Assembly: GCA_019636375.1 (NCBI GenBank)
Contig: JAHBXS010000001.1
Location: 1,054,001 to 1,118,000, forward strand
Source: Pirellulaceae bacterium
GTDB lineage: Bacteria > Planctomycetota > Planctomycetia > Pirellulales > Pirellulaceae
DNA: 64,000 bases
Reading direction: 5' to 3'
The notes beneath the pieces were generated by a model, which worked only from the letters and a program-made list of their open reading frames with translations, was not told the DNA's origin and did not search any database. Below, in pieces: positions 9,359 through 18,623 of this stretch (positions are counted from its first letter, which is position 1; the number at the start of each line of letters is the position of its first letter). The position numbers and the translations under genes were made by a program.

Positions 9359-10026
9359 ATCGTCAACATTCCTTCGTTTTCGAGTTCTATTGCAGAAGTC
9401 GTGCGGGTCGAAATTCTAAGGAATAAATTACCTTCGATGCCAAGACGCTTTGATTTACTCGTAAGTCAAGTTGTCAACCTGTCCAAAGCTACCCACTCTC
9501 GCATGCAATGCTGCCCCAAGACGATGTTTGACAATCCACGACCGCTCGGGGATTATGACGTTTTCAGCAAATGGACACAATGGAAATTTCTCGAAAAGAG
9601 CCTTGATATCCTCTCAAATAGAATAAGGAGGCACTCAGTGTGATAGCAGCAGGACGCTTGAAGCCCACCGCCATGATGCAATTATTCAGGTACTGATCTT
9701 TGATTTTGTCGTCTTTCGTTTTTCGATCCAAAAATCGACCTTACGCAATGATTGGGTGGTTTGCGCGAGGGGACGATCATCGTTTTTGGGGCTGCCGTGG
9801 ATCGACCGCTAGCCAATCGCTTAGCTAGCAAAAAAATCTTGGCCCGATGCGTTAGCAAAGGAAAATTGGCAATCCCTCGCTCACGCTTCGGGTTGCGAGT
9901 TCCAGCAAACCGATTTGCAAATGCGATTTTTAACAGCCCAGTTCAAGTACCCAGGGTCGAATTTTGAAAAACTTTTCAAATCATCAAGGTTTTAGGGCTC
10001 TGCAAGTTCGAGTTGGTGAATTTGAA
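9359..10026. other. Gene-free stretch
   Basis: No coding frame with convincing composition was found on either strand. Near 9880-9905 there is a short imperfect palindrome of the type CTCGCTCACGCTTCGGGTTG that recurs in planctomycete intergenic DNA to my recollection. Promoters for the two divergent or tandem minus-strand genes must lie at its left edge, but no clear -35/-10 pair can be defended. Confidence 0.5.
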
Positions 10027-13000
10027 TTATTTGATTTCTTCGGTTTTTGGGTTCGGACTCCACCCGGACTTCGGCCTTGCTCGCCACACACCGCCAGAGA
10101 CAAACGCCGACCAGCCCTTGCTCAACCAGCCCAACAAGGCCAACGCCAGCCACAGAGACCAGAGTAACATCAGCAAGCGATAGTACCAAACGGAAATCGA
10201 AACCACAGACGGTTGCGGAAGTGCGCTTTCGACACTGGGCTGGAACCACTTCAATGACGAATCATACGAGCCATTCCCCGCAATGAACATCTCTGGATTA
10301 CCCAGCAAACCTCTACTGACCGCATAGACGAGAACCGCCAAGGCAACGATTGTCAACAGAACCAAAAGCACCTGCTGGATGTTGAAGCGCCAAAACGGAA
10401 CGGCCGTCGGATCGAATTTACGTCGCAATGACAAGGCAAACAGCCATACCACAACGAACGCGGCAGCGAGAACGTGAATTTGTGTCAGCCCAATCATCAA
10501 CAGAATCCACTGAATGGTTCCCAAAGGCGAGTCCTTGACTCGCCCCAGAATCAGCCCCGCCAAAATTGCAAAAGCCAAAATTACCCAGAATCGAATCGCA
10601 GGTCCCATCGTCGGGCCATTGGCCCATAAAATCCACTGACTTCCGGGGACGTTCATTTGCACCGTAACATTGGCCGACGAGAAAGGTAATTTGACGGGGG
10701 TCGCTTCGACGATTGTTTGCAACGACTTATCAACTCTCCATTCGATGACAATCGATTGTTTGCCGGGTTGAACAGGAATAACCACCGCTTCGCCAACTCG
10801 CCGGACAGGGATCGTTCTGCCTTTCACGAAAACGGCAGTTATCTCGGAATCGACTTCTAACGACACCGGAAACTCTCCCCCCAGACTGCTTTCGACTTCC
10901 AGAGACAACCTACCCGTTTGCTGTCGGTGCCCAAGATCGCACGAATGCATGACTCGCTGAATGGTCGTCGTGGCCCCAACAATCGCGGTGGGCTCACTAA
11001 AGGCCAACGTGGCCTCTTCGTTCGGCCAGGGGAGCCATACAGGAATCAAGTCCGATTCGTCAGCTTGGAATATCGGAGCGAGTCCCGTCCGCGTGACGTT
11101 CCAGACGGGCGAAGTGACTAAGTGCCATTGTTCGATCCATTGATCCGTCGCAGGGGCTTTGAGCATTAGGTCCTTACCACGTGGCAATTCCGAGACCCAG
11201 GAGAAACTGGTATCGTCGGCACCAAAGCGAACTTCAATGAATCCACCGTCAACGACAACATTCGAGGTCAAAACGTTCTCGCCCGGCAATAACGGGACCT
11301 TGATTGAAACCGCCCTTCCTTTTTTGGACAGACGAGTCACTTGATTACGGACTTGCCAAACCAAACCAGCTTCAATCTCCCGTTTCACGGAAACGATGGC
11401 GCTGAAGTCACGGCGGTCAAAACCAGCAGCCCCAGCGACCGTTCGTTCCTTCCTCGAGAAAAACACTTGCTGCTCCGGCGTCCCGTCCTCGCGAACCCCT
11501 GTAACGGTCCAGTCAGAAGCTTCGATCGCAACCAGTTTGGGCTTCAGCAAGTACGTCCACTCCCAATCCGAAACATCCGGCAGCAGACTCTGGACGACGA
11601 CTTGATGGACCCCCTGGGGGAGCACGATCCACAAGTATCCGTCTTTTCGGCAGACCAGTTCAGAGGGCTGGCCGTCCACAGTGACGGAGACCGGCGACCA
11701 ATGCGGGAGCCTGCCCGGCAACGGTACGGCGACCTCTACGACCGCATGAACCTCTGCCGTCAATTCGACACGATTTCCGTCAACCTTCAATGTTGCCATC
11801 GGAATGACTGCCGCATTGGGAAAGGCGTCGGAAGTTTGTTGCAGACGTTCGGCCAGCAATTGTAGGGTCTGGGGGTCGGGGATTTCTTGCCCGACACCTT
11901 GAAGTGGTCCGCACATCAGAACGGCAAACACCAGTAATCCAGCCGCCTTCTGACTATTCCTCCCCGCACTACGGAACTTTAGACGTTGTCCGCTTGCGAG
12001 AATCAGGCCCAAAAGGACAATCAACGCGATCCGTACCACCGTGAGAACTCGATGCTGATTCAGGCTGAGCAGGATCGGTCGAATTTTTTGTTCCGCCGAC
12101 ACCGGTCCACTCCAACTGCAGCGGACTTGATTCCAACTCCATTCGGGTCGCGCTGGGCCGGTTTGAATTTGTGCCTTTGGATCGAATTGCAGGTTTTGTT
12201 CAAATTGGGCTTTCGAAGGGGCTTGGCTGATTTGTCGTTCTGATAGTTCATAATCCTCGGAGTCGTCAGGTACGTTTGCCCAAGCGACTTCGCCGGCACT
12301 ACCGAATTCAAAATCGAAGTCAGCGGTCTGTGAACTGGTTTCTAAAGCCGGCACCAGTGTCCGTTCGCGGTAATTGACTCCGGCATACTCCAGTTGAGGA
12401 TAAATGGCGATTTGCAACTGCGACCATAAAAACGGAATCAGAAACAAGGCCAAAATCCCTGCGGCCACAAATCGCCAAACGGAAATCCACTGTCGCCCCT
12501 TTTCGTGCTTGACGACTTGCAACAAGGCAACCGGAACGAGCAGAAACAACCACAAGAATCGCGGAGCCCCAGGCTCGTGATAGGAAAGGCCAAAAGCAAG
12601 CAGGGCCACCAAACCGGCCCAAAATCCAAACAGCCGGAAAACCGCCGCTGCAAAGATCAACAATAGGAACAAATCTAGTAGCGACCACGCCGTCAGCCAA
12701 TCGCCCTGCACTGAATCAGCGCCAAATACAGCCAACGCTCGCCAACCGGGCGGCAAGTCAATATTGACAGCCAAGTGATCTGCATCGGCCCGCCAGCCAA
12801 TGGCTTTTATCTCTTGCATGTTAGGCATCCGCCCGATCGCTTCGATGTTCAAATTACGGGTTCGAATTTCGACGCCTTGTGCTTTGTCGATAGGGCTGGC
12901 CGTAATCAGTTGTCCCGCACCATTGACGCGAACCGAGCCCAACTCAAGTTCCGGAGCCACATCCAGACGCCAAATCTGCTGGTTGTTTCCAGTCACCTGG

Positions 13001-14121
13001 TCGTGATAGACAAAACCCTGGCCTGCTTCGTCCAACCACAAATGTCGGGTAACCGCCAGCCCCGCCGGACGTTGCATTCCCATGCCGCGTTGCTTCTCCT
13101 CCAGAGTAATCGCCTCCGCCGTATTCCATTGAAAGACCGGCAGCCCCTGCCACCGTTGCGGATACGAAGTCTGAGTGACATCGACCGGTTGCAAACCAGT
13201 AAACTCCGCTAGTCGAAACTCAGGATTGGCTTTGAAACCGATGAGTTCCATATTCACCATCGGCTGTGCTTCTGGAGAGAATCGCAGACTCCGATCGTCA
13301 CTTGTCCGAAACGAATGTAGACTGACCGTCCATTTGCCGGCGCGCACTTGCACCTTTGCTCTTCCGCGATCATCGATGGAGATAGGGAGCCCACTTTCGA
13401 CAGTCGCCAGTTTCCAACCTTCCGGCAAGACCCAACCCAATTCCTCTTCGCGACTTTTCCCTGAAACGGTTAATTCCAGTTCGGTTCTCAACCAGGTCGG
13501 AATGCCATCTTCAAAAAGGCGATAGACATTCACACTGATCGAATCCGCCTCCGTCTCGCCAATGCGTTTTCGAGTAAGCCACAAGGCGCCCGAAGCTTCC
13601 CAATTAGGTGCCTCTACGGTTTCGTTGTTGACGATCAGGGTGAGCAAACCGATCTCCGGCGGCAACTGGACTCGTTGCGGCATCGTGTTCCATTGGAATT
13701 GGCCACTTAACTCGTGACGCCCAGGTAGCAGGCGTACAGAAGGTCGAGCGTTTTTTTCGACGACGGTGAGCGGCACACCGTCCGCAATGACACTCTGCGG
13801 CCAGTGCTCATTGCTCCCCGGCAGCGGTAGCCAAGCCTCATCAAACACGGTCACGGAAAATTTCCAATCCGCACCCTTGGCTCCAGCGGTCAGCGTCAGT
13901 CGCCCCGGCCACACGGGCATCTTGGCTCGCGCATCACTGAAGGACGGCGGCGAGTTGAGCGTGGTCAAATCCCAAGTGGCCCAACCTTTCCAAGGCTGAA
14001 GTGCCTCAGGAACCTCTCGCTGTTGGGCACGCAATTCGTTGAGAGAAATGGTCCCTTGCAGAAAAAATCCCATCACAGCGATGGCAATTGCGCAACTCGA
14101 ATGCCTAATGCGCGTCATCAT
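10027..14121 (-). CDS. Large multi-spanning hypothetical protein (1364 aa)
   Basis: Starts MMTRIRHSSC with a signal-peptide-like hydrophobic segment (about residues 8-32, cleavage near LRAQQ). A beta-rich extracytoplasmic region of about 450 residues is followed by a cluster of transmembrane segments (roughly 480-575), a second long beta-rich extracytoplasmic region, another membrane segment near 695-720, and a C-terminal membrane cluster (roughly 1150-1345). Several Trp-rich, jelly-roll-like stretches are visible. No enzymatic motif is recognised. Such giant proteins are typical of planctomycete envelopes. It stands alone on the minus strand with gene-free DNA on both sides. Function is unknown. 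Confidence 0.85.
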   Translation of the reverse strand: MMTRIRHSSCAIAIAVMGFFLQGTISLNELRAQQREVPEALQPWKGWATWDLTTLNSPPSFSDARAKMPVWPGRLTLTAGAKGADWKFSVTVFDEAWLPLPGSNEHWPQSVIADGVPLTVVEKNARPSVRLLPGRHELSGQFQWNTMPQRVQLPPEIGLLTLIVNNETVEAPNWEASGALWLTRKRIGETEADSISVNVYRLFEDGIPTWLRTELELTVSGKSREEELGWVLPEGWKLATVESGLPISIDDRGRAKVQVRAGKWTVSLHSFRTSDDRSLRFSPEAQPMVNMELIGFKANPEFRLAEFTGLQPVDVTQTSYPQRWQGLPVFQWNTAEAITLEEKQRGMGMQRPAGLAVTRHLWLDEAGQGFVYHDQVTGNNQQIWRLDVAPELELGSVRVNGAGQLITASPIDKAQGVEIRTRNLNIEAIGRMPNMQEIKAIGWRADADHLAVNIDLPPGWRALAVFGADSVQGDWLTAWSLLDLFLLLIFAAAVFRLFGFWAGLVALLAFGLSYHEPGAPRFLWLFLLVPVALLQVVKHEKGRQWISVWRFVAAGILALFLIPFLWSQLQIAIYPQLEYAGVNYRERTLVPALETSSQTADFDFEFGSAGEVAWANVPDDSEDYELSERQISQAPSKAQFEQNLQFDPKAQIQTGPARPEWSWNQVRCSWSGPVSAEQKIRPILLSLNQHRVLTVVRIALIVLLGLILASGQRLKFRSAGRNSQKAAGLLVFAVLMCGPLQGVGQEIPDPQTLQLLAERLQQTSDAFPNAAVIPMATLKVDGNRVELTAEVHAVVEVAVPLPGRLPHWSPVSVTVDGQPSELVCRKDGYLWIVLPQGVHQVVVQSLLPDVSDWEWTYLLKPKLVAIEASDWTVTGVREDGTPEQQVFFSRKERTVAGAAGFDRRDFSAIVSVKREIEAGLVWQVRNQVTRLSKKGRAVSIKVPLLPGENVLTSNVVVDGGFIEVRFGADDTSFSWVSELPRGKDLMLKAPATDQWIEQWHLVTSPVWNVTRTGLAPIFQADESDLIPVWLPWPNEEATLAFSEPTAIVGATTTIQRVMHSCDLGHRQQTGRLSLEVESSLGGEFPVSLEVDSEITAVFVKGRTIPVRRVGEAVVIPVQPGKQSIVIEWRVDKSLQTIVEATPVKLPFSSANVTVQMNVPGSQWILWANGPTMGPAIRFWVILAFAILAGLILGRVKDSPLGTIQWILLMIGLTQIHVLAAAFVVVWLFALSLRRKFDPTAVPFWRFNIQQVLLVLLTIVALAVLVYAVSRGLLGNPEMFIAGNGSYDSSLKWFQPSVESALPQPSVVSISVWYYRLLMLLWSLWLALALLGWLSKGWSAFVSGGVWRARPKSGWSPNPKTEEIK

Positions 14122-14899
14122 ACCAACTCATTTCTCCGCGAACCGAGGCGGAACAAAAACCCGGATGGACCAAAACATGATCACCTTCAAGTATAGTCCG
14201 CAACCCGAACGGCGTGAAATCGCCGCCTTTTCAGATCATCTTGGCCAGTCGGTCCAAACCCGAAAATCGGCCCCCCTTCGGAAGCTCTTGACGCTGTATC
14301 AAGAGTCTAAAGCCCGATTTTGTTATCAGAATGAACGTAAAACGCCAGATTCTTCCAGGTGAAGGCCAACTTTATCCCTACGGTTTAGCCGTCCAAAAAC
14401 AAACAAGGCGCAGCCAGCAATAAAAGAGCGGAAAGAGAAACGACGGTAGAACCGACCTCAGGAGCACACCAACGGGCAAGGATCAACAAATCACTCCAAA
14501 ACAAAACCATTTCGCGAATTATGCTGAGGTAGCTTTGGCCAAAATTGGTAAAGCAATCCTGACACTTCTCGCTGGACGCCAGTGTTTCAAAACATGCTCA
14601 AATTATATCCGGCCTGATCAATCAACGGAATTTTCGGTTTCTCGCGAAACGGGAGACAACACTTGAGACCATCGCGGGAGGAAAATTCTACAGTGGTTTA
14701 GAAAAAAGCCGAAACAGTCGCGGAACAAGTATGCGGGATTTGGAAAAATCTCCGAGACAGAAACCAGTGTTCAGCAAGACGTGTCGCAATTCTTCCCCTA
14801 TTCAACAGGGCGGCATCCTATCAACCATGCCACACTGTGGCGGGTCAGTCGGAGTGAGTGTCTACTTCCATGTAGAATGTCAACGCCTTTCTGCTCCGA
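14122..14899. other. Gene-free stretch
   Basis: About 780 bases between two minus-strand genes. Short open frames exist on the plus strand (for example at 14039-14362 and 14731-14940) but their products have no coding-like composition and no ribosome binding site. No repeat or hairpin of note was seen. Confidence 0.5.
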
Positions 14900-15490
14900 T
14901 CAATTGTCCGAAGCAGTTTCGGCTTGTTTGGTATAAATAACTTCCATCGTTTTGGCCCATTCCTCGGTGCCCGGAGTCTGAACCCAGCGCGTAAATGTGC
15001 GAGTTTTTCCGTCTGCCGAAAGGACCGTCGTCATTTTGCTTTTCTCAGGCGAACCCATCATGTCCAATCCCTCCGCCAAATAGATAAAAGTCCGCTGTTC
15101 GGCATCCCAAGTGCCGGTCATATGCATCACATGCGGACTCATCGAATCGATCCAACTCCCGATATAATTCCCATTCTTGGAATCATAGCCAAAGCTTCCG
15201 TGTCCCTGGAACGGCATCCCGCCCATGTCCATTTCAAAATCGCTGATAATCCAAAATTCTCCCAACATGCGATTAGTTTCTTTCCCGGTTGCTTTCATTT
15301 GATTGCCGTCCGGCATAAAAAAAGTTGCGTCGGCATTCCAGGTTCCGATCTCATGTTTGAGAATTTCATGTTGCGCTGAAGCCTGCTCTTGGGCATTTAT
15401 CGTGCCTGGGCTTACCAAAATCGAAATCACAAAAAAAATCGACATGATTGTGAATGTTCTCTTTGTAGTAATACACATCTTTTGTTCCAT
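14900..15490 (-). CDS. DUF1579-family secreted protein
   Basis: 196 aa from the ATG at 15490 (open frame extends to 15586, but this ATG gives a clean N-terminus MEQKMCITTKR followed by a hydrophobic signal peptide ending near INAQEQ). The mature part contains EIGTWNADATFF, GSFGYDSKNGNYIGSW and the late WVQTPG...MEVIYTK, matching the DUF1579 family of small lipocalin-like proteins. Its biochemical role is not known. It is a single gene next to the repeat-rich accessory zone and may be the last core gene before it. Confidence 0.85.
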   Translation of the reverse strand: MEQKMCITTKRTFTIMSIFFVISILVSPGTINAQEQASAQHEILKHEIGTWNADATFFMPDGNQMKATGKETNRMLGEFWIISDFEMDMGGMPFQGHGSFGYDSKNGNYIGSWIDSMSPHVMHMTGTWDAEQRTFIYLAEGLDMMGSPEKSKMTTVLSADGKTRTFTRWVQTPGTEEWAKTMEVIYTKQAETASDN

Positions 15491-15627
15491 TGTTAAATTC
15501 AGGTTTAAGGGAGTCACAAAATCAGGTCCAAATCGAATCAAAAAAATACTGAAACCGGTAGGAAAGCTGACGCTGAACACAAGCATTGAATGTACCAGAG
15601 AAACTACTCAAGTCAATAATTGGAAAA

Positions 15628-15720
15628 ACGGGGACAGGTCAAATACTTGCGTTAAGTTTATCGCTTCTTTGGCCTGCCGGGATTGCGAAGTGTCGCCTCG
15701 AGCCTGTCCCCGTTTCTTCC
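15628..15720. repeat. REP-like palindromic repeat, copy R1
   Basis: Ends are inverted: ACGGGGACAGGTC at the left and CCTGTCCCCGT at the right. The interior reads GCGTTAAGTTTATCGCTTC then GCGAAGTGTCGCCTCGAG, itself forming a partial stem. Related copies lie at 16213, 21145 and 21391. Families with this layout are often mobilised by Y1/RAYT transposases; none is seen in this window. Confidence 0.8.
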
Positions 15721-15900
15721 ACGTTTCTTCCCTAACTGGACCTGTCACCGTTTCTTCCGCGCCTTAATCACTAGCATCGTCGTGCTTGTCCCCATTTCGA
15801 CTCCCCCATTTCGCCTCCGTCAGTTTAATTTCTCTAAATCTCGATTGCAGCAACAATAACGGCTTTGTTAGAACGTCAGTTCCTGAAGCATAGGTGATCC

Positions 15901-16161
15901 ATGGCCAGCACAAGAACAACATCGTTTCTCTTCGACGAAATAGCGTCGTTTTTTGCCTCTGCACCATCGCAGCAAGAAATTTTGCGATACCGCCCTTCTG
16001 CAAAAGCTCAGCAAAGATCATCCGAACTGATCGAGCAGGCGCGCAATCATGAACTTTCCGACGAGTTAAGGCAAGAACTTGATCAATTTGAACAGGCCGA
16101 ATTATTGATGAGGCTGGTTAAGGCAAGAATCCGGTCGGTATCTGATCCAGGTTCGGAATGA
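15901..16161 (+). CDS. Small conserved protein, former partner of an HNH gene
   Basis: 86 aa. All-helical, acidic, with a FDEIASFFASAPS start and a DQFEQAELLMRLVKARIR end. I recall this small family from cyanobacteria and planctomycetes, often directly upstream of an HNH endonuclease gene; it has no assigned function and could be an antitoxin-like or accessory protein. Here its stop overlaps an ATG (ATGA at 16158-16161) that opens exactly such an HNH-like N-terminus, now truncated. The coupling and the recognisable sequence support a real gene that has lost its partner. Confidence 0.7.
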   Translation: MASTRTTSFLFDEIASFFASAPSQQEILRYRPSAKAQQRSSELIEQARNHELSDELRQELDQFEQAELLMRLVKARIRSVSDPGSE

Positions 16162-16232
16162 CAGAAAAAGTTCCGAAGCGAATTCAACAAGAAGTTCGTG
16201 AGCGGGAACATATCCATTTTTTTTTGCGTTAA
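16158..16232 (+). pseudogene. Truncated HNH-endonuclease N-terminus
   Basis: The frame starts at an ATG overlapping the previous stop and reads MTEKVPKRIQQEVRERE before running into repeat R2 and a TAA. The first 16 residues match the usual opening of small HNH nucleases (KxPxxxxQxVRERA, followed in intact genes by GxRCEYC). The zinc-binding cysteines and the HNH core are absent, and the homology stops where repeat R2 begins. Identification rests on a short segment, so it is moderate. Confidence 0.5.
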
Positions 16233-16297
16233 GCTTATCGCTTCTTTGGCCAGCCGGGCCTGCGAAGTGTCGCATCGAGCCCGTCCCCGTTTTTTCC
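16213..16297. repeat. REP-like palindromic repeat, copy R2 (left end missing)
   Basis: Carries the TCCATTTTTT, GCGTTAAGCTTATCGCTTC, GCGAAGTGTCGCATCGAG and CCCGTCCCCG blocks of the family, but the left GGGGACAGG terminus is missing; the HNH remnant abuts it directly. A further partial end (GGACCTGTCCCCGTTTC) lies at about 16321. Confidence 0.75.
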
Positions 16298-16365
16298 CCA
16301 ATTGACATGCCGAACACTATTGGACCTGTCCCCGTTTCTTCCCTATCCCCGTTTCTTCCCAATGC

Positions 16366-17613
16366 TTATTCTTCCTCATTCGGTTTATTTTCTTTGTTGC
16401 CATTCGGATTTGATGGGGGCGGTGCTGGTTGCGACTCGTCAGTTTTTTCATTTTCTTCCGTGCGTTTTGTGAACTCCGAAATCCCGGCAATCGTCCGACG
16501 AATCTCTTCACCTGGCTGAGTGAACTTCGCAATCTCGGCAATCTTCCGACGAATCTCTTCACCTGGCTGAGTGAACTTCGCAATCTCGGCAATCGTCCGA
16601 CGAATCTCTTCACCTGGCTGAGTGAACTTCGCAATCTCGGCAATCGTCCGACGAATCTCTTCACCTGGCTGAGTGAACTTCGCAATCTCGGCAATCGTCC
16701 GACGAATCTCTTCACTTGGCTGAGTGAACTTCGCCGTCTCGGCAATCGCCCGACGGATATCTTCGCTTGCCTGAGTGAACTTCGCCATATCAGCAATCGT
16801 CCGACGGCTCTCTTCACTTGATTGCGGCAGGTGCGGTAGCGACTCTTCTTCCTTTTCGATCTCTTCGACTTCTTCCGGCGTAAGTCGTTCTTCGGCCTTC
16901 ACACCTGTTGTTTCAACAAAATGCAGGATTCCTTCGACTGTGTCCTCAAAAAGATAGGCGTCGGGAGAAGATGCAACTTTGCACAACTCGTCATAAAGGA
17001 AGCGATTTAGAAAGCCCTTGCCGCCGAAGACTGTGCCATAGTCGCCGTCCCTAGAGATGATCCAGAGGCGTTTCTTTCCGTCGAAATTCGTGAGGATCTG
17101 TTCCCATGTCAGTTGATCGCCAATTGGGTTTGAGTTCTTGCCCGGCGGATTGCCAAGCTCTCTTCGGTTCCTGGCCCTCTGCAATTCCTCGGGAGAATGA
17201 GCGACGGCCTTGCTGAAAATCGGGCCCAATGCTAGTGATACTTCGTCTTCCGAACAGCTTATCTGCTCCATGATTCCTAGAGCCAAGGCGTCGACTTCTT
17301 CGTTCGCCGACTTTACCCTCCGCCCAATGTCGTTCATCAGTTCGAGAATGTCCTTAGCCTGTCCGGTGATAGTGCCGGACAGGTGGTCTGGAACGTTGAA
17401 CGTCTGCAGCTTTAATCCCTTCGACTTCTGCCTCAGGAATTCTGCCGCTACCTGGATCTTATTGCGCTGAACCTCGCCGACGAACTGCTGCGTGATGAAG
17501 ATATGCTCAACTTGCTCTCCCAGCGGCGCAAGCAGTTTCTTGCCGGTGTCGGTTCGATAAAGATCCAGGTATTTGTTAGCGTCGATAAAAAGAAGAGCGT
17601 CTTCGGCTGGCAT
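16366..17613 (-). CDS. PIN-like domain protein with seven 17-aa tandem repeats
   Basis: 415 aa. The N-terminal about 240 residues look like a PIN-fold nuclease domain: LLFIDANKYLDLYR (first acid D11), an internal ANEEVDALALG acid pair and WIISRDGDYGTVFGG for the last acid. After an acidic linker (about 243-262) residues 265-383 hold seven copies of a 17-residue unit of the form PGEEIRRTIAEIAKFTQ, predicted helical, and then a Lys/Glu/Asn-rich tail. PIN proteins usually cleave RNA as toxins or in RNA decay. No antitoxin gene is adjacent in the same operon. The protein could be a defence or stress nuclease; the repeat part may bind a partner or oligomerise. Confidence 0.75.
   Translation of the reverse strand: MPAEDALLFIDANKYLDLYRTDTGKKLLAPLGEQVEHIFITQQFVGEVQRNKIQVAAEFLRQKSKGLKLQTFNVPDHLSGTITGQAKDILELMNDIGRRVKSANEEVDALALGIMEQISCSEDEVSLALGPIFSKAVAHSPEELQRARNRRELGNPPGKNSNPIGDQLTWEQILTNFDGKKRLWIISRDGDYGTVFGGKGFLNRFLYDELCKVASSPDAYLFEDTVEGILHFVETTGVKAEERLTPEEVEEIEKEEESLPHLPQSSEESRRTIADMAKFTQASEDIRRAIAETAKFTQPSEEIRRTIAEIAKFTQPGEEIRRTIAEIAKFTQPGEEIRRTIAEIAKFTQPGEEIRRKIAEIAKFTQPGEEIRRTIAGISEFTKRTEENEKTDESQPAPPPSNPNGNKENKPNEEE
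16465..16821 (-). repeat. 51-bp coding minisatellite in the PIN gene
   Basis: Seven units of 51 bp in frame. The three units PGEEIRR(T/T/K) are almost identical at the DNA level, whereas the outer units differ more, as expected for recent expansion in the centre. The opposite strand is also open through the array, which explains a spurious antisense frame there. Confidence 0.9.
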
Positions 17614-17652
17614 GACATTTCGTGATACTAGGTTTATTGCCGTTAGTCGATT

Positions 17653-17722
17653 GCGTTCACCAAGCGGCGGTGAACGACGTTAATTTCGAAGAATTTGAAA
17701 CTCCGCCGCTTTGGTGCAACGC
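17653..17722 (-). repeat. attC-like imperfect palindrome, copy A
   Basis: Left arm GCGTTCACCAAGCGGCGG (17653-17670), right arm CCGCCGCTTTGGTGCAACGC (17703-17722). The arms pair along their length except for two unpaired bases in the right arm: a G between GTT and CACC (as read on the minus strand) and an extra A. One-sided extrahelical bases are the hallmark of integron attC sites. It lies 3' of the small minus-strand genes at 17918-18317. Confidence 0.6.
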
Positions 17723-17917
17723 TTAGTTCAAGTAAGCCGCTACGCGGCGGGGTTGTTTACGGTGGTATTTTAGGCGAAGGTGGGTTGGCGAGTCAAGTTC
17801 TTTTTGTACTCCTGGACAGTAACGAAGCCCCGACAGTGGTCGATGAACTTTTTTATTTCCTGTTTGAGGAGTTTCTACTCATGCCAAGTTATGACAAACC
17901 CAATCGTTCACGGAGTG

Positions 17918-18073
17918 TCATCGGGTTTCTTGAACAAAGCCCGTAAACATCGGCTCTATCTTTCGGCCATTGTCGTCCTTCGCTTCGGCCACACCCCACC
18001 AACCACCATACCTTATCTCATATCTCGCGATGCTAAAGGCATATTGGTTCCGCTGACTGATTACGAATGCCAT
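17918..18073 (-). CDS. Candidate small protein (51 aa)
   Basis: The frame opens with TAAATG inside the 3' end of the 94-aa gene and overlaps it by 41 bases in another phase. The product MAFVISQRNQYAFS...RYGGWWGVAEAKDD...EPMFTGFVQETR has a coding-like composition and no match I recognise. It could be a separate small gene coupled to its neighbour, or the true C-terminal part of that neighbour displaced by a frameshift. Evidence is composition and position only. Confidence 0.35.
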   Translation of the reverse strand: MAFVISQRNQYAFSIARYEIRYGGWWGVAEAKDDNGRKIEPMFTGFVQETR

Positions 18074-18317
18074 TTAGTTGCTCTTGGATTTTGTTGAAAT
18101 TTGGATTATGCAGCGGGTCGTCGGCAATGGCTGCGGATATAATCCTGACAAGTTCAGCATTGTCTGGTTCAGTAGTAGCGAAAGCCGTGTTATCTCGCAC
18201 ACCCGCAGAGGCGACCAAATAGTTGACGTTTTGCCAATGGAGTGTTACTCCGCGCACGGCGATTGTCGTGTCGGTACAGTCAGCGCGGAAGTCAGTCATG
18301 TAAGATTCATCGTTCAT
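18033..18317 (-). CDS. Hypothetical protein (94 aa)
   Basis: Starts MNDESYMTDFRAD with AAGGGA eight bases before the ATG, a good ribosome binding site. The protein is soluble, mixed alpha/beta, with no motif I recognise. It sits between attC-like copies A and B and is transcribed in the same direction as the other genes of this zone, as expected for a gene cassette cargo. A second frame begins near its 3' end (see 17918). An antisense frame at 18316-18579 and a same-strand frame at 18307-18531 upstream cannot be decided. Confidence 0.5.
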   Translation of the reverse strand: MNDESYMTDFRADCTDTTIAVRGVTLHWQNVNYLVASAGVRDNTAFATTEPDNAELVRIISAAIADDPLHNPNFNKIQEQLNGIRNQSAEPICL

Positions 18318-18534
18318 GTTCTGTTTCCCTTGGAATTTTGTGGTTGATGCGGACGACGGACAACATTCCGTGTTCGCCGATTTTGAAGGCGTTTGTGACG
18401 GAAAACCGTTGCGAGTGATGACGCCGCGAGCGGTTCACGAAAACCAGGCAACGTGCATGCACGCAAATGTTCAGGCTGCTATGGCTTTTGAGAAGTCTCC
18501 TGTCATTGACGACCGACGTGTTTTGAAGCAACGA

Positions 18535-18611
18535 CGATCACCGGGCGGAAATGGCACCCGGTATTATGAGTTACCTTAGCACGAAACGCCATTTCCGCTC
18601 TGCGTGCATCG
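18535..18611 (-). repeat. attC-like imperfect palindrome, copy B
   Basis: Left arm CGATCACCGGGCGGAAATGG (from 18535), right arm starts GCCATTTCCGCTC at 18588 and ends GTGCATCG at 18611. The inner 11 bp pair perfectly (GCGGAAATGGC); further out CGAT-CAC pairs with CGATGCAC, leaving one unpaired G exactly as in copies A and C. Outer GCAAC and GTTCG blocks could be the R boxes. It follows the 3' end of the ATPase gene by 13 bases. Confidence 0.65.
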
Positions 18612-18623
18612 CAAAGTTCGCAT

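Noticed and set aside
16429..16821. Antisense frame through the PIN repeat region
   Set aside because: Mirror of the 51-bp repeats; no ribosome binding site, and the sense frame has a clear PIN domain.
18307..18579. Open frames on both strands before the 94-aa gene
   Set aside because: Both compositions are borderline, and neither has a recognisable start signal; cannot choose.
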